From Pseudomonas tensinigenes (lineage in GTDB: Bacteria > Pseudomonadota > Gammaproteobacteria > Pseudomonadales > Pseudomonadaceae): 64,000 bases of DNA. Below the pieces are notes generated by a model, which saw only the letters and a list, made by a program, of their open reading frames with translations, was not told the DNA's origin and searched no databases. Below, one piece after another: positions 17,574-25,274 of the stretch (the stretch's first letter is position 1; each line of letters starts with the position of its first letter). The DNA is taken from contig NZ_CP077089.1 of NCBI RefSeq assembly GCF_014268445.2, positions 2,163,501 through 2,227,500 of the forward strand, written 5' to 3'. The position numbers and the translations under genes are program-made.

Positions 17574-18563
17574 TTAAGCTACTTCACACAGGGCCGTCGG
17601 ATCGATGGAAAGTGCCAGACGCTGACCGTCGGGATGCAGATCGGCGGCCGAGCGGTTGAGCACATCCACTACCAGTTCCACGCCGCGCGCCTCGATCCGG
17701 TAGCGAATGACGTTGCCGAGCAGGCTGTGGCTGCGGATCTGCGCATCGAGTTCGCCTACCAGGCTCAGCTCGATGGCTTCCGGGCGAATGGCGATGCGGT
17801 GGTTGATCGGGCGCTGCAGCAGCTTCGACGCGTCGTCGGCATCAAGCAGGTTGTAGTTGCCGATGAAGCCGGCGGCGAACACATCGACGGGCGCCGTGTA
17901 GAGGGTTTCGGCGTCGCCGCTTTGTACGATTTTTCCTTGATTCATCAGGAAAATACGGTCAGACATGGTCAGCGCTTCTTCCTGATCGTGGGTGACGAAG
18001 ATCGTAGTCAAACCGAGTTCGCGCTGAATCTGGCGGATCTGCTCGCGCAGGTGCTTACGAATGCGCGCATCGAGCGCCGACAGCGGCTCATCCAGCAACA
18101 GCAAGCGCGGACGCGTGACCAGTGAGCGAGCAAGGGCGACGCGCTGGCATTGTCCTCCGGACAGTTGATGCGGATAGCGGCTGGCGAAGTCGTTCAGTTC
18201 AACCAGTTTCAACACCTCGGAAACGCGTTTATGGCTGTCGTCGGCGTTGACCTTTTGCATGCGCAAACCGAAGGCAACGTTCTGCTCCACGGTCATGTTG
18301 GGGAACAGCGCGTAGCTCTGGAACACCATGCCGATCCCGCGTTTCTGTGGGCTCAACGGCACGATATCGACGCCATCGAGCAGGATCTTGCCGCCATCCA
18401 CCGGCGTCAGGCCGGCGATGCAACGCAGCAGAGTGGATTTGCCGCAACCGGACGGACCGAGCAGGGTGACGAACTCGCCCTTGTTGATCTCGCAGTCAAT
18501 GTCGCTGAACACCGTGGTGCCCGCGTAGTTTTTCTGCAGGTGTTGGACGCTGACATAGCTCAT
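17574..18563 (-). CDS. ABC transporter ATPase (PotA/FbpC-like, TOBE domain)
   Basis: A 329-residue nucleotide-binding subunit. Walker A GPSGCGKST (about 36-44), Q-loop in FQSYALFP, signature LSGGQCQRVALARS (about 136-149), Walker B LLLLDEPLSALD, H-loop VTHDQEEA. The C-terminal 90 residues form a TOBE-like domain. It is the last gene of the operon, its ATG overlapping the stop of the second permease gene by four bases. Subfamily: the iron/spermidine/phosphonate-like importers with two fused-type permeases. The substrate is inferred only from the operon. Confidence 0.9.
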   Translation of the reverse strand: MSYVSVQHLQKNYAGTTVFSDIDCEINKGEFVTLLGPSGCGKSTLLRCIAGLTPVDGGKILLDGVDIVPLSPQKRGIGMVFQSYALFPNMTVEQNVAFGLRMQKVNADDSHKRVSEVLKLVELNDFASRYPHQLSGGQCQRVALARSLVTRPRLLLLDEPLSALDARIRKHLREQIRQIQRELGLTTIFVTHDQEEALTMSDRIFLMNQGKIVQSGDAETLYTAPVDVFAAGFIGNYNLLDADDASKLLQRPINHRIAIRPEAIELSLVGELDAQIRSHSLLGNVIRYRIEARGVELVVDVLNRSAADLHPDGQRLALSIDPTALCEVA

Positions 18564-19360
18564 TCGCTTTTGTCCTTGTTCAAGATGTTGGCGATCCAGG
18601 TCAGGACCAGCACGAAAAAGAAGTACGAGATGACCAGCGCACTGGTGAAGTGGCCGCTGCTGTTGCGCATGTTGTTCAGATAGACCTGCAGGGTTTCGTA
18701 ACGGGTGCCGACCAGAATATTGGCGAAGACGAACTCACCGAACAGGAACGAGAACGACAGCAGCAACGCGACCATCAGGCCTTTGCGCAGGTTGGGTAGC
18801 ACCACCAGGAACGCCGCCTGAAAGGTGCTGGCGCCGAGCAGTTGCGCCGCGTCCATCAAGTCGCGCAGGTTGATCGCTTGCAGGTTGTTGGTGATCGCCC
18901 GGTACATGAACGGCAGGGCCACGGTGAAGTAGCAACCGATCAGGATCCATGGCGTGCCGACCATCGCCATCGGCCCGGAACCGTAGAGCTGCAACAGACC
19001 CACCGACGACACCACCGGCGGCACCGCGAAAGGCAGCAGGATCAGGATGTTCATCAGCGCATCGAGTTTCGGGAAGTGGTAATGCACCACAAACAGCAGT
19101 GGCAGGATCAGCACGACTGAAAGCACCAGCGCGCCAACGCAGACCAGCAACGACTGGCCGAATGCGTGCAGGAAACGCGGATCGCTCCACAGCTGGATGT
19201 ACCACTTGAAGGTGAAACCGCTGGGCAGGATGGTCGCTGACCAACTGCTGGCGATCGAGTAGACCAGCGTGCCCGCCAGCGGCAGTAAGAGGATCGCGAA
19301 CAGCAGGTAAACCACGACGCGGTGGTAGAGGCCGGCCGGGCCGGATTCAGCGCGAGACAT
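18560..19360 (-). CDS. ABC transporter permease subunit 2
   Basis: A 266-residue inner-membrane protein with six predicted membrane segments and the EAA-type loop (DLMDAAQLLGASTFQAAFLVVLPNL split over about 165-190). GAGGAGCTACC precedes the ATG. It overlaps the upstream permease gene by 14 bases and the ATPase gene by four bases, so the subunits are made in fixed ratio. It belongs to the binding-protein-dependent transport inner-membrane family of the PotC/PhnV type. Confidence 0.88.
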   Translation of the reverse strand: MSRAESGPAGLYHRVVVYLLFAILLLPLAGTLVYSIASSWSATILPSGFTFKWYIQLWSDPRFLHAFGQSLLVCVGALVLSVVLILPLLFVVHYHFPKLDALMNILILLPFAVPPVVSSVGLLQLYGSGPMAMVGTPWILIGCYFTVALPFMYRAITNNLQAINLRDLMDAAQLLGASTFQAAFLVVLPNLRKGLMVALLLSFSFLFGEFVFANILVGTRYETLQVYLNNMRNSSGHFTSALVISYFFFVLVLTWIANILNKDKSE

Positions 19361-20183
19361 GGTAGCTCCTCTTCAACAGCAGTTGATGCACGACGGTGAC
19401 GATGGTCATCAGCGCCACCAGCACCACGGCCAGGGCACTGGCCAGATTCGGGTCGAGGGAAATATCGCCGGAGACCATTGCTGCGATACGGATCGGCAGG
19501 ACGTTGAAGTTGCCGGTGGTCAGGGCGTAAACCGTAGCGTAGGCGCCGAGGGCGTTGGCCAACAGGATCACGAACGTACCGAGCAACGCCGGGGTCAGTA
19601 CCGGCAAACCGATGTGCCGCCAGAACTGCCAACCATTGGCGCCAAGCAGTGCGGCGGACTCGCGCCAGTCTTCGCGCAGGGCGTCGAAGGCCGGGTAGAG
19701 CAGAAGCACGCCAAGCGGAATCTGGAAGTAGGTGTAAAGGATGATCAGGCCGGTTTTCGAGTACAGGTTGAAATCCTGAATGATCCCCGACTGCTTGAGC
19801 ATGATGGTGATGCTGCCGTTGAAACCGAGCAGGATGATGAACGCGAAGGCCAGAGGCACCCCCGCGAAGTTGCTGGTCATGTTGGCGAAGGCGTTCACAA
19901 AGTTGCGCAGTTTTGAATCGACCCGGCGCAAGGAATACGCACCGAGTACGGCAATGATGATGCCGAATACGCTCGACCAGAAACTGATCTCGAGACTGTA
20001 CTGGATCGCCTGCAAGTAGAACTTCGAACTGAAGATCTTGCTGAAGTTGGCGAAGCCCCAGCCGAACTCTTCCGATTGCAGGCTGTTGATCATCACCCAG
20101 ACCAGCGGGGCGATTTCGAAGACGATAAAGAACAGCGCGAAGGGCACCAGGCACAACGCCGCCAGCCATTTGCCGCGAGTCAT
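19347..20183 (-). CDS. ABC transporter permease subunit 1
   Basis: A 278-residue inner-membrane protein with about six membrane segments and an EAA-like loop (DWRESAALLGANGWQFWRHI). I chose the ATG at 20183 (MTRGKWLAALCLVPFALFF), which falls just after the stop of the upstream phosphodiesterase gene; a longer version would start nine codons earlier and overlap that gene. With subunit 2 it forms the channel of a PotBC/PhnUV-type importer. Confidence 0.85.
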   Translation of the reverse strand: MTRGKWLAALCLVPFALFFIVFEIAPLVWVMINSLQSEEFGWGFANFSKIFSSKFYLQAIQYSLEISFWSSVFGIIIAVLGAYSLRRVDSKLRNFVNAFANMTSNFAGVPLAFAFIILLGFNGSITIMLKQSGIIQDFNLYSKTGLIILYTYFQIPLGVLLLYPAFDALREDWRESAALLGANGWQFWRHIGLPVLTPALLGTFVILLANALGAYATVYALTTGNFNVLPIRIAAMVSGDISLDPNLASALAVVLVALMTIVTVVHQLLLKRSYHVSR

Positions 20184-20188
20184 CGAGT

Positions 20189-20995
20189 TCACTTGAGCAA
20201 CTCCCGGCACACAGGTTTGTCGTGGGGCACGCCGAGCAGTTCGCAGACGGTGCCGCAGATTTCCGTCTGCTTGGGTGCGGCGCTCGCGTCGAGGCTGAAC
20301 GCGTCACCGAGGACAAACAGTGGCACTTGGCGCTCTTCTGGCAACAGGCCGTTGTGCGAGCGATCGTTGTTCATGCCGTGGTCGGCGGTCACCAACACCT
20401 GATAGCCAGCGTCGAGCCAGCTCTGCAGATAATCGGCGAGGATGATGTCGGCGAAGCGCGCGCTGTTGCGGTATTGCGAAGAGTCGAGACCGTGCTTGTG
20501 CCCGGCGTCGTCGATGTTCATCGGGTGGATCAGCAGGAAGTTCGGATCGTGGCGCAGGCGCAGGTTTTCCGCGTCGGCGAACAGGTGCGAATCCGGATAG
20601 TGATCGCTCCAGTAGAAATGCCCGTGCTGGATCGGCAGCGACAGATTGTCGGTGTGGCGGTCGCGTGCCGCCACGAACGGTGAACGGTTATATAACTCGC
20701 TGACCCAGTGATACGCCGCCGCAGCGGTTTTCAAACCGGCATCGCGGGCGTAGTGATAAATGCTGCGCTGGTTGGACAGGCGCGAGACGTTGTTGTGGAC
20801 GATGCCGCTGTCGATCGGCGGCACGCCGGTGAGGATGCATTCATAAAGCGGTCGGGACAGGGCCGGCAGTTCGCACTCCAACTGGTAGAGCGCGGCGCGT
20901 CCTGCGCCAACATAAGCCTGCAGATGCCCCATGGCGTGACGCGCGACCTCGTAGTTGAGGCCGTCGAGCACGACAAGGATGACGTTGTGCTTCAT
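20189..20995 (-). CDS. Alkaline-phosphatase-superfamily phosphodiesterase/phosphatase within the ABC operon
   Basis: A 268-residue protein of the type I phosphodiesterase/nucleotide pyrophosphatase family. Visible metal-site motifs: VVLDGL (residues 6-11), LSRPLYECILTGVPP with a serine in the nucleophile region, DDAGHKHG (about 160-167) and TADHGMNND (about 202-210). There is no signal peptide or lipobox, so it acts in the cytoplasm. It lies between the solute-binding gene and the permeases, which suggests it cleaves the imported compound. Family members hydrolyse phosphodiesters, phosphonoacetate or phosphate monoesters. Inference: the importer carries an organophosphorus solute. Confidence 0.82.
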   Translation of the reverse strand: MKHNVILVVLDGLNYEVARHAMGHLQAYVGAGRAALYQLECELPALSRPLYECILTGVPPIDSGIVHNNVSRLSNQRSIYHYARDAGLKTAAAAYHWVSELYNRSPFVAARDRHTDNLSLPIQHGHFYWSDHYPDSHLFADAENLRLRHDPNFLLIHPMNIDDAGHKHGLDSSQYRNSARFADIILADYLQSWLDAGYQVLVTADHGMNNDRSHNGLLPEERQVPLFVLGDAFSLDASAAPKQTEICGTVCELLGVPHDKPVCRELLK

Positions 20996-21046
20996 AGGGG
21001 CAAAAACTCCGCGAAACAGGAAATTTCAGATTCAGCCGAGATCCCC

Positions 21047-21136
21047 TGTGGGAGCGAGCCTGCTCGCGAATGCGGCAGATCATTCAACATTGACGTTGAC
21101 TGCCACGACGCCTTCGCGAGCAGGCTCGCTCCCACA
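21047..21136. repeat. Inverted pair of the GTGGGAGCGAGCCTGCTCGCGAA repeat
   Basis: Two copies of the 24-base repeat in opposite orientation (21047-21070 and 21113-21136) with 42 bases between, able to form a long hairpin. It sits between the solute-binding gene and the phosphodiesterase gene inside the ABC operon, where it could change relative expression by stalling 3' decay or causing partial termination. Confidence 0.85.
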
Positions 21137-21176
21137 TTTGGATCTTCAACAGATCACACAGTAGTGATCAGCCGCT

Positions 21177-22244
21177 TTATTTCATCTCTACGATGACTTC
21201 CTCGTTCCACTGCTGTGGCAGGGCCTTGGAAGTCTTTTCCCACGCATCGGCGTCTTTGATCGGGGTGACCTTTTTGTACTGCTCGTTCGGCAGCAGTTTG
21301 GCCTTCACGTCTTCCGGCAGTTGCAGGTGCTCGGCGCGGATCGGGCGGGCGTTGCCGCGGGCGAGGTTGGTCTGGCCGGCGTCGCTGAAGATGTATTCGC
21401 GGGTCAGCTTGGCGGCGTTCGGGTTTTTCGCGTACTTGTTGATGATCGTGGTGTAGCCGGAAATCACCGAGCCGTCGGACGGGATCAGCACCACGTAGTC
21501 ATCCGGGTTGGCCATTTTGGCTTTGTAGCTGAGGCCGTTGAAGTCCCAGACCACACCGACTTCGATCTCGCCTTTTTCCATGGTGGCGATGGTCGGGTTG
21601 GCCATCGACAGGCGACCTTGCTTGGCGATGTCAGCGAACAGCAGCAGCGCAGGCTTGATGTTTTTCTCGTCGCCACCGTTGGCCAGTGCGGCAGCCAGAA
21701 CGCCGTTGGCGGCTTGGGCGGCGGTGCTCACGTCACCAATGGAAACCTTGTATTTGCCGCCCTTGAGGTCAGCCCATTTGGTCGGTACTTCGGAGCCGTG
21801 CAGCAGCTTTTTGTTAATGATGAACGCGATGGTGCCGGTGTAGGCCAGTGCCCAGTTGCCGTCCTTGTCCTTGGCCCAGTCCGGGACTTGATCCCAGGTG
21901 CTTGGCTTGTACGGTTGCACCACGCCTTGCTTGACCGCGATCGGGCCGAAGGCCGCACCGACGTCGCCGATGTCGGCGGTGGCATTGTCTTTCTCGGCGG
22001 CGAACTTGGCGATTTCCTGGGCGGAACTCATGTCGGTGTCGATGTGCTTGAGGCCGTAGGTTTTGGCCAGGTCTTCCCAGGTGCCTTTCCAGTTGGCCCA
22101 GTCATCGGGCATGCCGACACTGTTGACGGCGCCTTCCGCTTTCGCAGCGGCTTCGAGGGTTTTCAGATCGGTGCCGGCGGCCATGGCCGAGGTACACATT
22201 GCAATGGTCGAGCCTAACAGTGTTGCCAGGAAAAGCTGTTTCAT
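21177..22244 (-). CDS. Periplasmic solute-binding protein of the ABC importer
   Basis: A 355-residue protein with signal peptide MKQLFLATLLGSTIAMCTSAMA (cleavage near AMA-AG). The mature part has the two-lobe type II periplasmic-binding fold of the iron/spermidine/2-aminoethylphosphonate family (WANWKGTWEDLAKTYG, KYKVSIGDVSTAAQAANG, VVWDFNGLSYKAK). AAGGAGCTTCGGA precedes the ATG. First gene of the operon. An operator-like TGGTCTAGGTCA lies 47 bases upstream of the start. Ligand is not known; the phosphatase-family enzyme in the operon points to a phosphorus compound. Confidence 0.88.
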   Translation of the reverse strand: MKQLFLATLLGSTIAMCTSAMAAGTDLKTLEAAAKAEGAVNSVGMPDDWANWKGTWEDLAKTYGLKHIDTDMSSAQEIAKFAAEKDNATADIGDVGAAFGPIAVKQGVVQPYKPSTWDQVPDWAKDKDGNWALAYTGTIAFIINKKLLHGSEVPTKWADLKGGKYKVSIGDVSTAAQAANGVLAAALANGGDEKNIKPALLLFADIAKQGRLSMANPTIATMEKGEIEVGVVWDFNGLSYKAKMANPDDYVVLIPSDGSVISGYTTIINKYAKNPNAAKLTREYIFSDAGQTNLARGNARPIRAEHLQLPEDVKAKLLPNEQYKKVTPIKDADAWEKTSKALPQQWNEEVIVEMK

Positions 22245-22290
22245 TCCGAAGCTCCTTGGTCGTGTTCAACGCTGCGTTTGCGGTGGTTGT

Positions 22291-22302
22291 TGGTCTAGGT
22301 CA
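22291..22302. promoter_or_regulatory. Operator-like site TGGTCTAGGTCA upstream of the ABC operon
   Basis: TGGTCTAGGTCA, two mismatches from the perfect palindrome TGGTCTAGACCA, which is the type of site bound by GntR/HutC-family regulators. It lies about 47 bases before the solute-binding gene start. A second copy precedes the divergent GntR gene. Confidence 0.6.
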
Positions 22303-22569
22303 GCAATACCTGAGCCAATTTAAGGGGGCTGGATGACACTTTGATGTCGGCGGCCTTGTGGCAGGCCTTTTATTTGCCCGGTATTGGCGGGTGTCAGATA
22401 AGCGTAGACCATGCCCAAACGCCCGGAGAGCAAGGGACTTGGCCGATGTATTGCAAGTCGTGAAGACGACCGTTCGGTAGTTTTGTCATCTCTCGGTCAT
22501 CTGCACTGCCTAGGCTTGCATCATCAGAAAACGGCTTGATCGCCGTGCGGTTTTGCCCTGAAACAGTGC
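22303..22569. other. Divergent intergenic region, ABC operon and GntR gene
   Basis: About 265 bases with no supported coding frame. It must carry the promoter for the minus-strand ABC operon and the plus-strand regulator. No confident -35/-10 pair is marked. Confidence 0.4.
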
Positions 22570-22581
22570 TGGTCTAGTCCA
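22570..22581. promoter_or_regulatory. Operator-like site TGGTCTAGTCCA upstream of the GntR regulator
   Basis: TGGTCTAGTCCA, one mismatch from TGGTCTAGACCA, 14 bases before the regulator start. Its position would block translation-initiation-region transcription or overlap the promoter, which suggests autoregulation. Confidence 0.6.
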
Positions 22582-22595
22582 GATAGGTAACGTTG

Positions 22596-23309
22596 ATGCG
22601 CGATGAGGCAACAAAAGCGGTGACAGCCATTGGCCAGGTGTTGCAGGAGCAGCTCGATCACGGGTTGTTGGCAGCGGGCAGCAAGTTGCCGGCCGAGCGC
22701 AAGCTCAGTGAGTTGTTCGGCACCACACGGATTACTGTGCGTGAGGCGTTGTTGCAGTTGGAGGCGCAGGGGCAGATTTATCGTGAGGAGCGCCGTGGCT
22801 GGTTCGTCTCGCCGCCGCGTCTGGCGTACAACCTGATGCAGCGCAGTCACTTTCACGCGATGGTCAGTGCGCAGGGGCGTGTGCCGTCGACCGAGGTGAT
22901 TTCGGCGCGGTTGCAGCCGGCGTCGGCGGCGGTGTGTGCGTGGTTGCAGTTGCCGGCGTTGTCGAGCGTGATTCAGATTTGCCGGTCGCGGCGCATTGAT
23001 GGGCGGTTGGTGCTTTATGTTGAGCATTATTTGAATCCGCAGTTTTTTCCGGGGATTCTGGGGTTTGATTTGAATCAGTCGATGACCGAGTTGTATGCGC
23101 GGCATTACGATTTGCACTATGGGCGGGTGCGCTTTGAGATTGTGCCTACGTCACTGTCTGTGGATGCGGCGGCGGCTTTGCGGGTGTCGGTGGGGAGTCC
23201 GGGGTTAAGGATTGCTCGGGTTAATTATGATCAGCATGAGCGGTTGATTGATTGTGATCTGGAGTTTTGGCGGCATGATGCGATTCATGTCGGGGTTGAT
23301 GTTGTTTGA
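22596..23309 (+). CDS. GntR/HutC-family regulator with UTRA domain
   Basis: A 237-residue protein. N-terminal winged helix-turn-helix (about 1-70): LPAERKLSELFGTTRITVREALLQLE with the typical GntR recognition helix, then LEAQGQIYREERRGWFVS. Residues about 85-235 are a UTRA ligand-binding domain (VICRSRRIDGRLVLYVEHYLNPQ-like strand order). It is divergent from the ABC operon and is the obvious candidate to control it; the two TGGTCTAG-type sites fit. UTRA domains bind small metabolites, often sugars, amines or phosphonates. ATG at 22596 was chosen over the TTG just before it. Confidence 0.88.
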   Translation: MRDEATKAVTAIGQVLQEQLDHGLLAAGSKLPAERKLSELFGTTRITVREALLQLEAQGQIYREERRGWFVSPPRLAYNLMQRSHFHAMVSAQGRVPSTEVISARLQPASAAVCAWLQLPALSSVIQICRSRRIDGRLVLYVEHYLNPQFFPGILGFDLNQSMTELYARHYDLHYGRVRFEIVPTSLSVDAAAALRVSVGSPGLRIARVNYDQHERLIDCDLEFWRHDAIHVGVDVV

Positions 23310-23348
23310 GCGTTTTGGGGGTATATCCGTTGCTGCGGGTGTTGCTGA

Positions 23349-23640
23349 TTAGGGTTCCGCCCTTACGGCGGGTCACTTTTTCCAGACGCCGAAAAAGTAA
23401 CCAAAAAGGCTTGCTCCTGCGTGCGGCCCGCTCGCTGGGGCTCGGGGTCCCTTCGCTCCGGGATCGATCCGGGCGCAGCGCCTACGGTTTGCTTCGCTGC
23501 ACCTCCTCTCGCTGTGTTTGGCTTCGCCAAACGGTCGCTGCGCTCCCACCCCCGGATCAATCCCTCCACTCAGCCTTCCGACGTCGCCCGTGGATCAAGA
23601 TCAAGAGCGGTACTCGAGCTTGCGCTCATTGTGTTGAGTG
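23349..23640. repeat. Dispersed non-coding element (GGGTTCCGCCCTTACGGCGG type)
   Basis: GC-rich stretch starting GGGTTCCGCCCTTACGGCGG and including GGTCACTTTTTC pairing with GAAAAAGTAACC (23371-23402), then alternating hairpin-forming tracts such as GGCTTCGCCAAACGGTCGCTGCGCTCCC. Sequences of this type recur between genes in many pseudomonads and related bacteria. Its frames look coding-like only because of the GC-rich repeats. No protein is called here. Confidence 0.6.
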
Positions 23641-23685
23641 GTGAGAAGCAGAAGCGATATAGGTTTACCGGTTGGACTCAATCCC

Positions 23686-23851
23686 TGTGGGAGCTGGCTT
23701 GCCGGCGATGGCGGCCTGACAGCCGACCTGTTTCTTGCGGATGTACTCGATCCCTTGTAGGAGTGAGCCTGCTCGCGATAGCGTCCTGACAGCCGACCTG
23801 TTTCTGACAGGCTGCACACGGTCCAAATGTGGGAGCGAGCCTGCTCGCGAA
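23686..23851. repeat. Three direct copies of the 24-base intergenic repeat
   Basis: A divergent copy (CTGTGGGAGCTGGCTTGCC, 23686 on), a second variant (TGTAGGAGTGAGCCTGCTCG, 23756 on) and a canonical one (23828-23851), all on the same strand about 70 bases apart. The unit between them (GCGGCCTGACAGCCGACCTG and relatives) is also repeated. Confidence 0.7.
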
Positions 23852-23875
23852 AGCGCCCCCACAGTCACCTCATCC

Positions 23876-25210
23876 CTACTTGCCTGTCCCCGCATTGGCA
23901 TACAAATAATCCGTCGCCAACGAGGCCAATGTCCTCACGCCTACCACCAACGCCGACTCATCCACAAAGAACCCCGGATTGTGATTCGGCGCGGCCTTGC
24001 TCATGTCCTGATCCCGCGGTGTCACGCCGAGAAACACAAACAAACCCGGTACTTCCTTGGCATAGAAAGAAAAGTCTTCCGCGCCGCCCACCAGCGGTGC
24101 ATTCACCACATCATCCTTGGCCGCCCACTTCAACGTCGGCAGCATTTTTTCCGTCAGTGCCGGGTTGTTAATGGTCGGGTCGTATTTTTCGATGATGGTG
24201 ACATCCGCTTTCGCGCCACCGCTTTCGGCGATTTTTTCCACGGTCTGGCGGACGTCGGCGTGCAGTTTCTGGCGGATGCCGTAGTCGTAGGAGCGGATCG
24301 TGCCGGTCATGTCCACGGATTCGGGAATGATGTTGTAGCGCGTTCCGCCGTTGATGGTGCCGATGCTGACCACTGACGGGTAAGAGGATATGTCGGTGCG
24401 GCGGCTGACCACGGTTTGCAGGCCGACGATGGTTTGCGCGCCGACGGTGATCGGGTCGATGCCGTCCCATGGGCGGCCGGCGTGGGTCTGTTTGCCGAGG
24501 ATTTTGATCCGTAGATCGTCGGAGCTGGCGAGGGTGGCGCCGGGGCGGTAGGCGATCTGGCCGGCGGGGACGCCGGCCCAGACGTGCAGGCCGAAAACGG
24601 CGTCGGGTTTTGGCGATTTCATTACGCCTTCCTCGATCATCATTTTTGCGCCCCAGGTGTTTTTGCCGTCGGGGATGAAGTCGCTTGGGCCTTCCTCGGC
24701 GGGCTGGAAGTAGAACACCACGGTGCCGGGCAGGGTGTCGCGCATGCCTGTGAGAATTTTCGCCGTGCTCAGCAGGATCGCGGTGTGGGCGTCGTGGCCG
24801 CAGGCGTGCATGACGTCGACTTCTTTGTCGAGGTAGGTGCCTTTGGCTTTCGAGGCGAACGGCAGGTCGGAGACTTCCTTGACCGGCAGCGCGTCCATGT
24901 CGGCGCGCAGGGCCACGGTCGGGCCGGGGAGGGCGCCTTTGAGGACGGCGACCACGCCGGTACGGGCGACGCCGGTTTTGACGTCCAGGCCCATCGCTTT
25001 GAGTTGTTTGGCGACCAGCTCGGCGGTGCGTTTTTCCGTGTTGCCGAGTTCTGGATGAGCGTGGATGTCGCGGCGGGTTTCCAGCAGTTCCGGTTCGAGT
25101 TTTTGCGCCTGTTCGGCGATCGTTGTGCGGGTGCTTTCCAACGTCGCGGCGCCAGCGTGGCTGGCGAACAGGCTGAGTAGAACGGCTTGGGCAATGCGCG
25201 TCAGTTGCAT
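23876..25210 (-). CDS. Periplasmic M20-family metallo-amidohydrolase
   Basis: A 444-residue protein with signal peptide MQLTRIAQAVLLSLFASHAGA. It belongs to the M20D amidohydrolase group (hippurate or N-acyl-amino-acid hydrolases): ETRRDIHAHPELGN, HACGHDAHTAILL, FYFQPAEEGP (the catalytic Glu pair) and a HAGRPWDGIDP dimerisation-domain motif. It probably releases free amino acids from N-acyl conjugates in the periplasm with a metal pair. AAGGAGAAACCG precedes the ATG at 25210, which decides the start over a longer frame that lacks a signal. The upstream MscS gene is in the same orientation 64 bases away. Confidence 0.88.
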   Translation of the reverse strand: MQLTRIAQAVLLSLFASHAGAATLESTRTTIAEQAQKLEPELLETRRDIHAHPELGNTEKRTAELVAKQLKAMGLDVKTGVARTGVVAVLKGALPGPTVALRADMDALPVKEVSDLPFASKAKGTYLDKEVDVMHACGHDAHTAILLSTAKILTGMRDTLPGTVVFYFQPAEEGPSDFIPDGKNTWGAKMMIEEGVMKSPKPDAVFGLHVWAGVPAGQIAYRPGATLASSDDLRIKILGKQTHAGRPWDGIDPITVGAQTIVGLQTVVSRRTDISSYPSVVSIGTINGGTRYNIIPESVDMTGTIRSYDYGIRQKLHADVRQTVEKIAESGGAKADVTIIEKYDPTINNPALTEKMLPTLKWAAKDDVVNAPLVGGAEDFSFYAKEVPGLFVFLGVTPRDQDMSKAAPNHNPGFFVDESALVVGVRTLASLATDYLYANAGTGK

Positions 25211-25274
25211 CGGTTTCTCCTTGATTATTGTTGTCGGGCTTCCCTGCCTGTGACTGCAACCGCGCGCTTGAGTG

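Noticed and set aside
23421..23789. 122-aa plus-strand protein in the dispersed element
   Set aside because: The region is repetitive, frames open on several strands, and composition does not fit coding; treated as a non-coding repeat.
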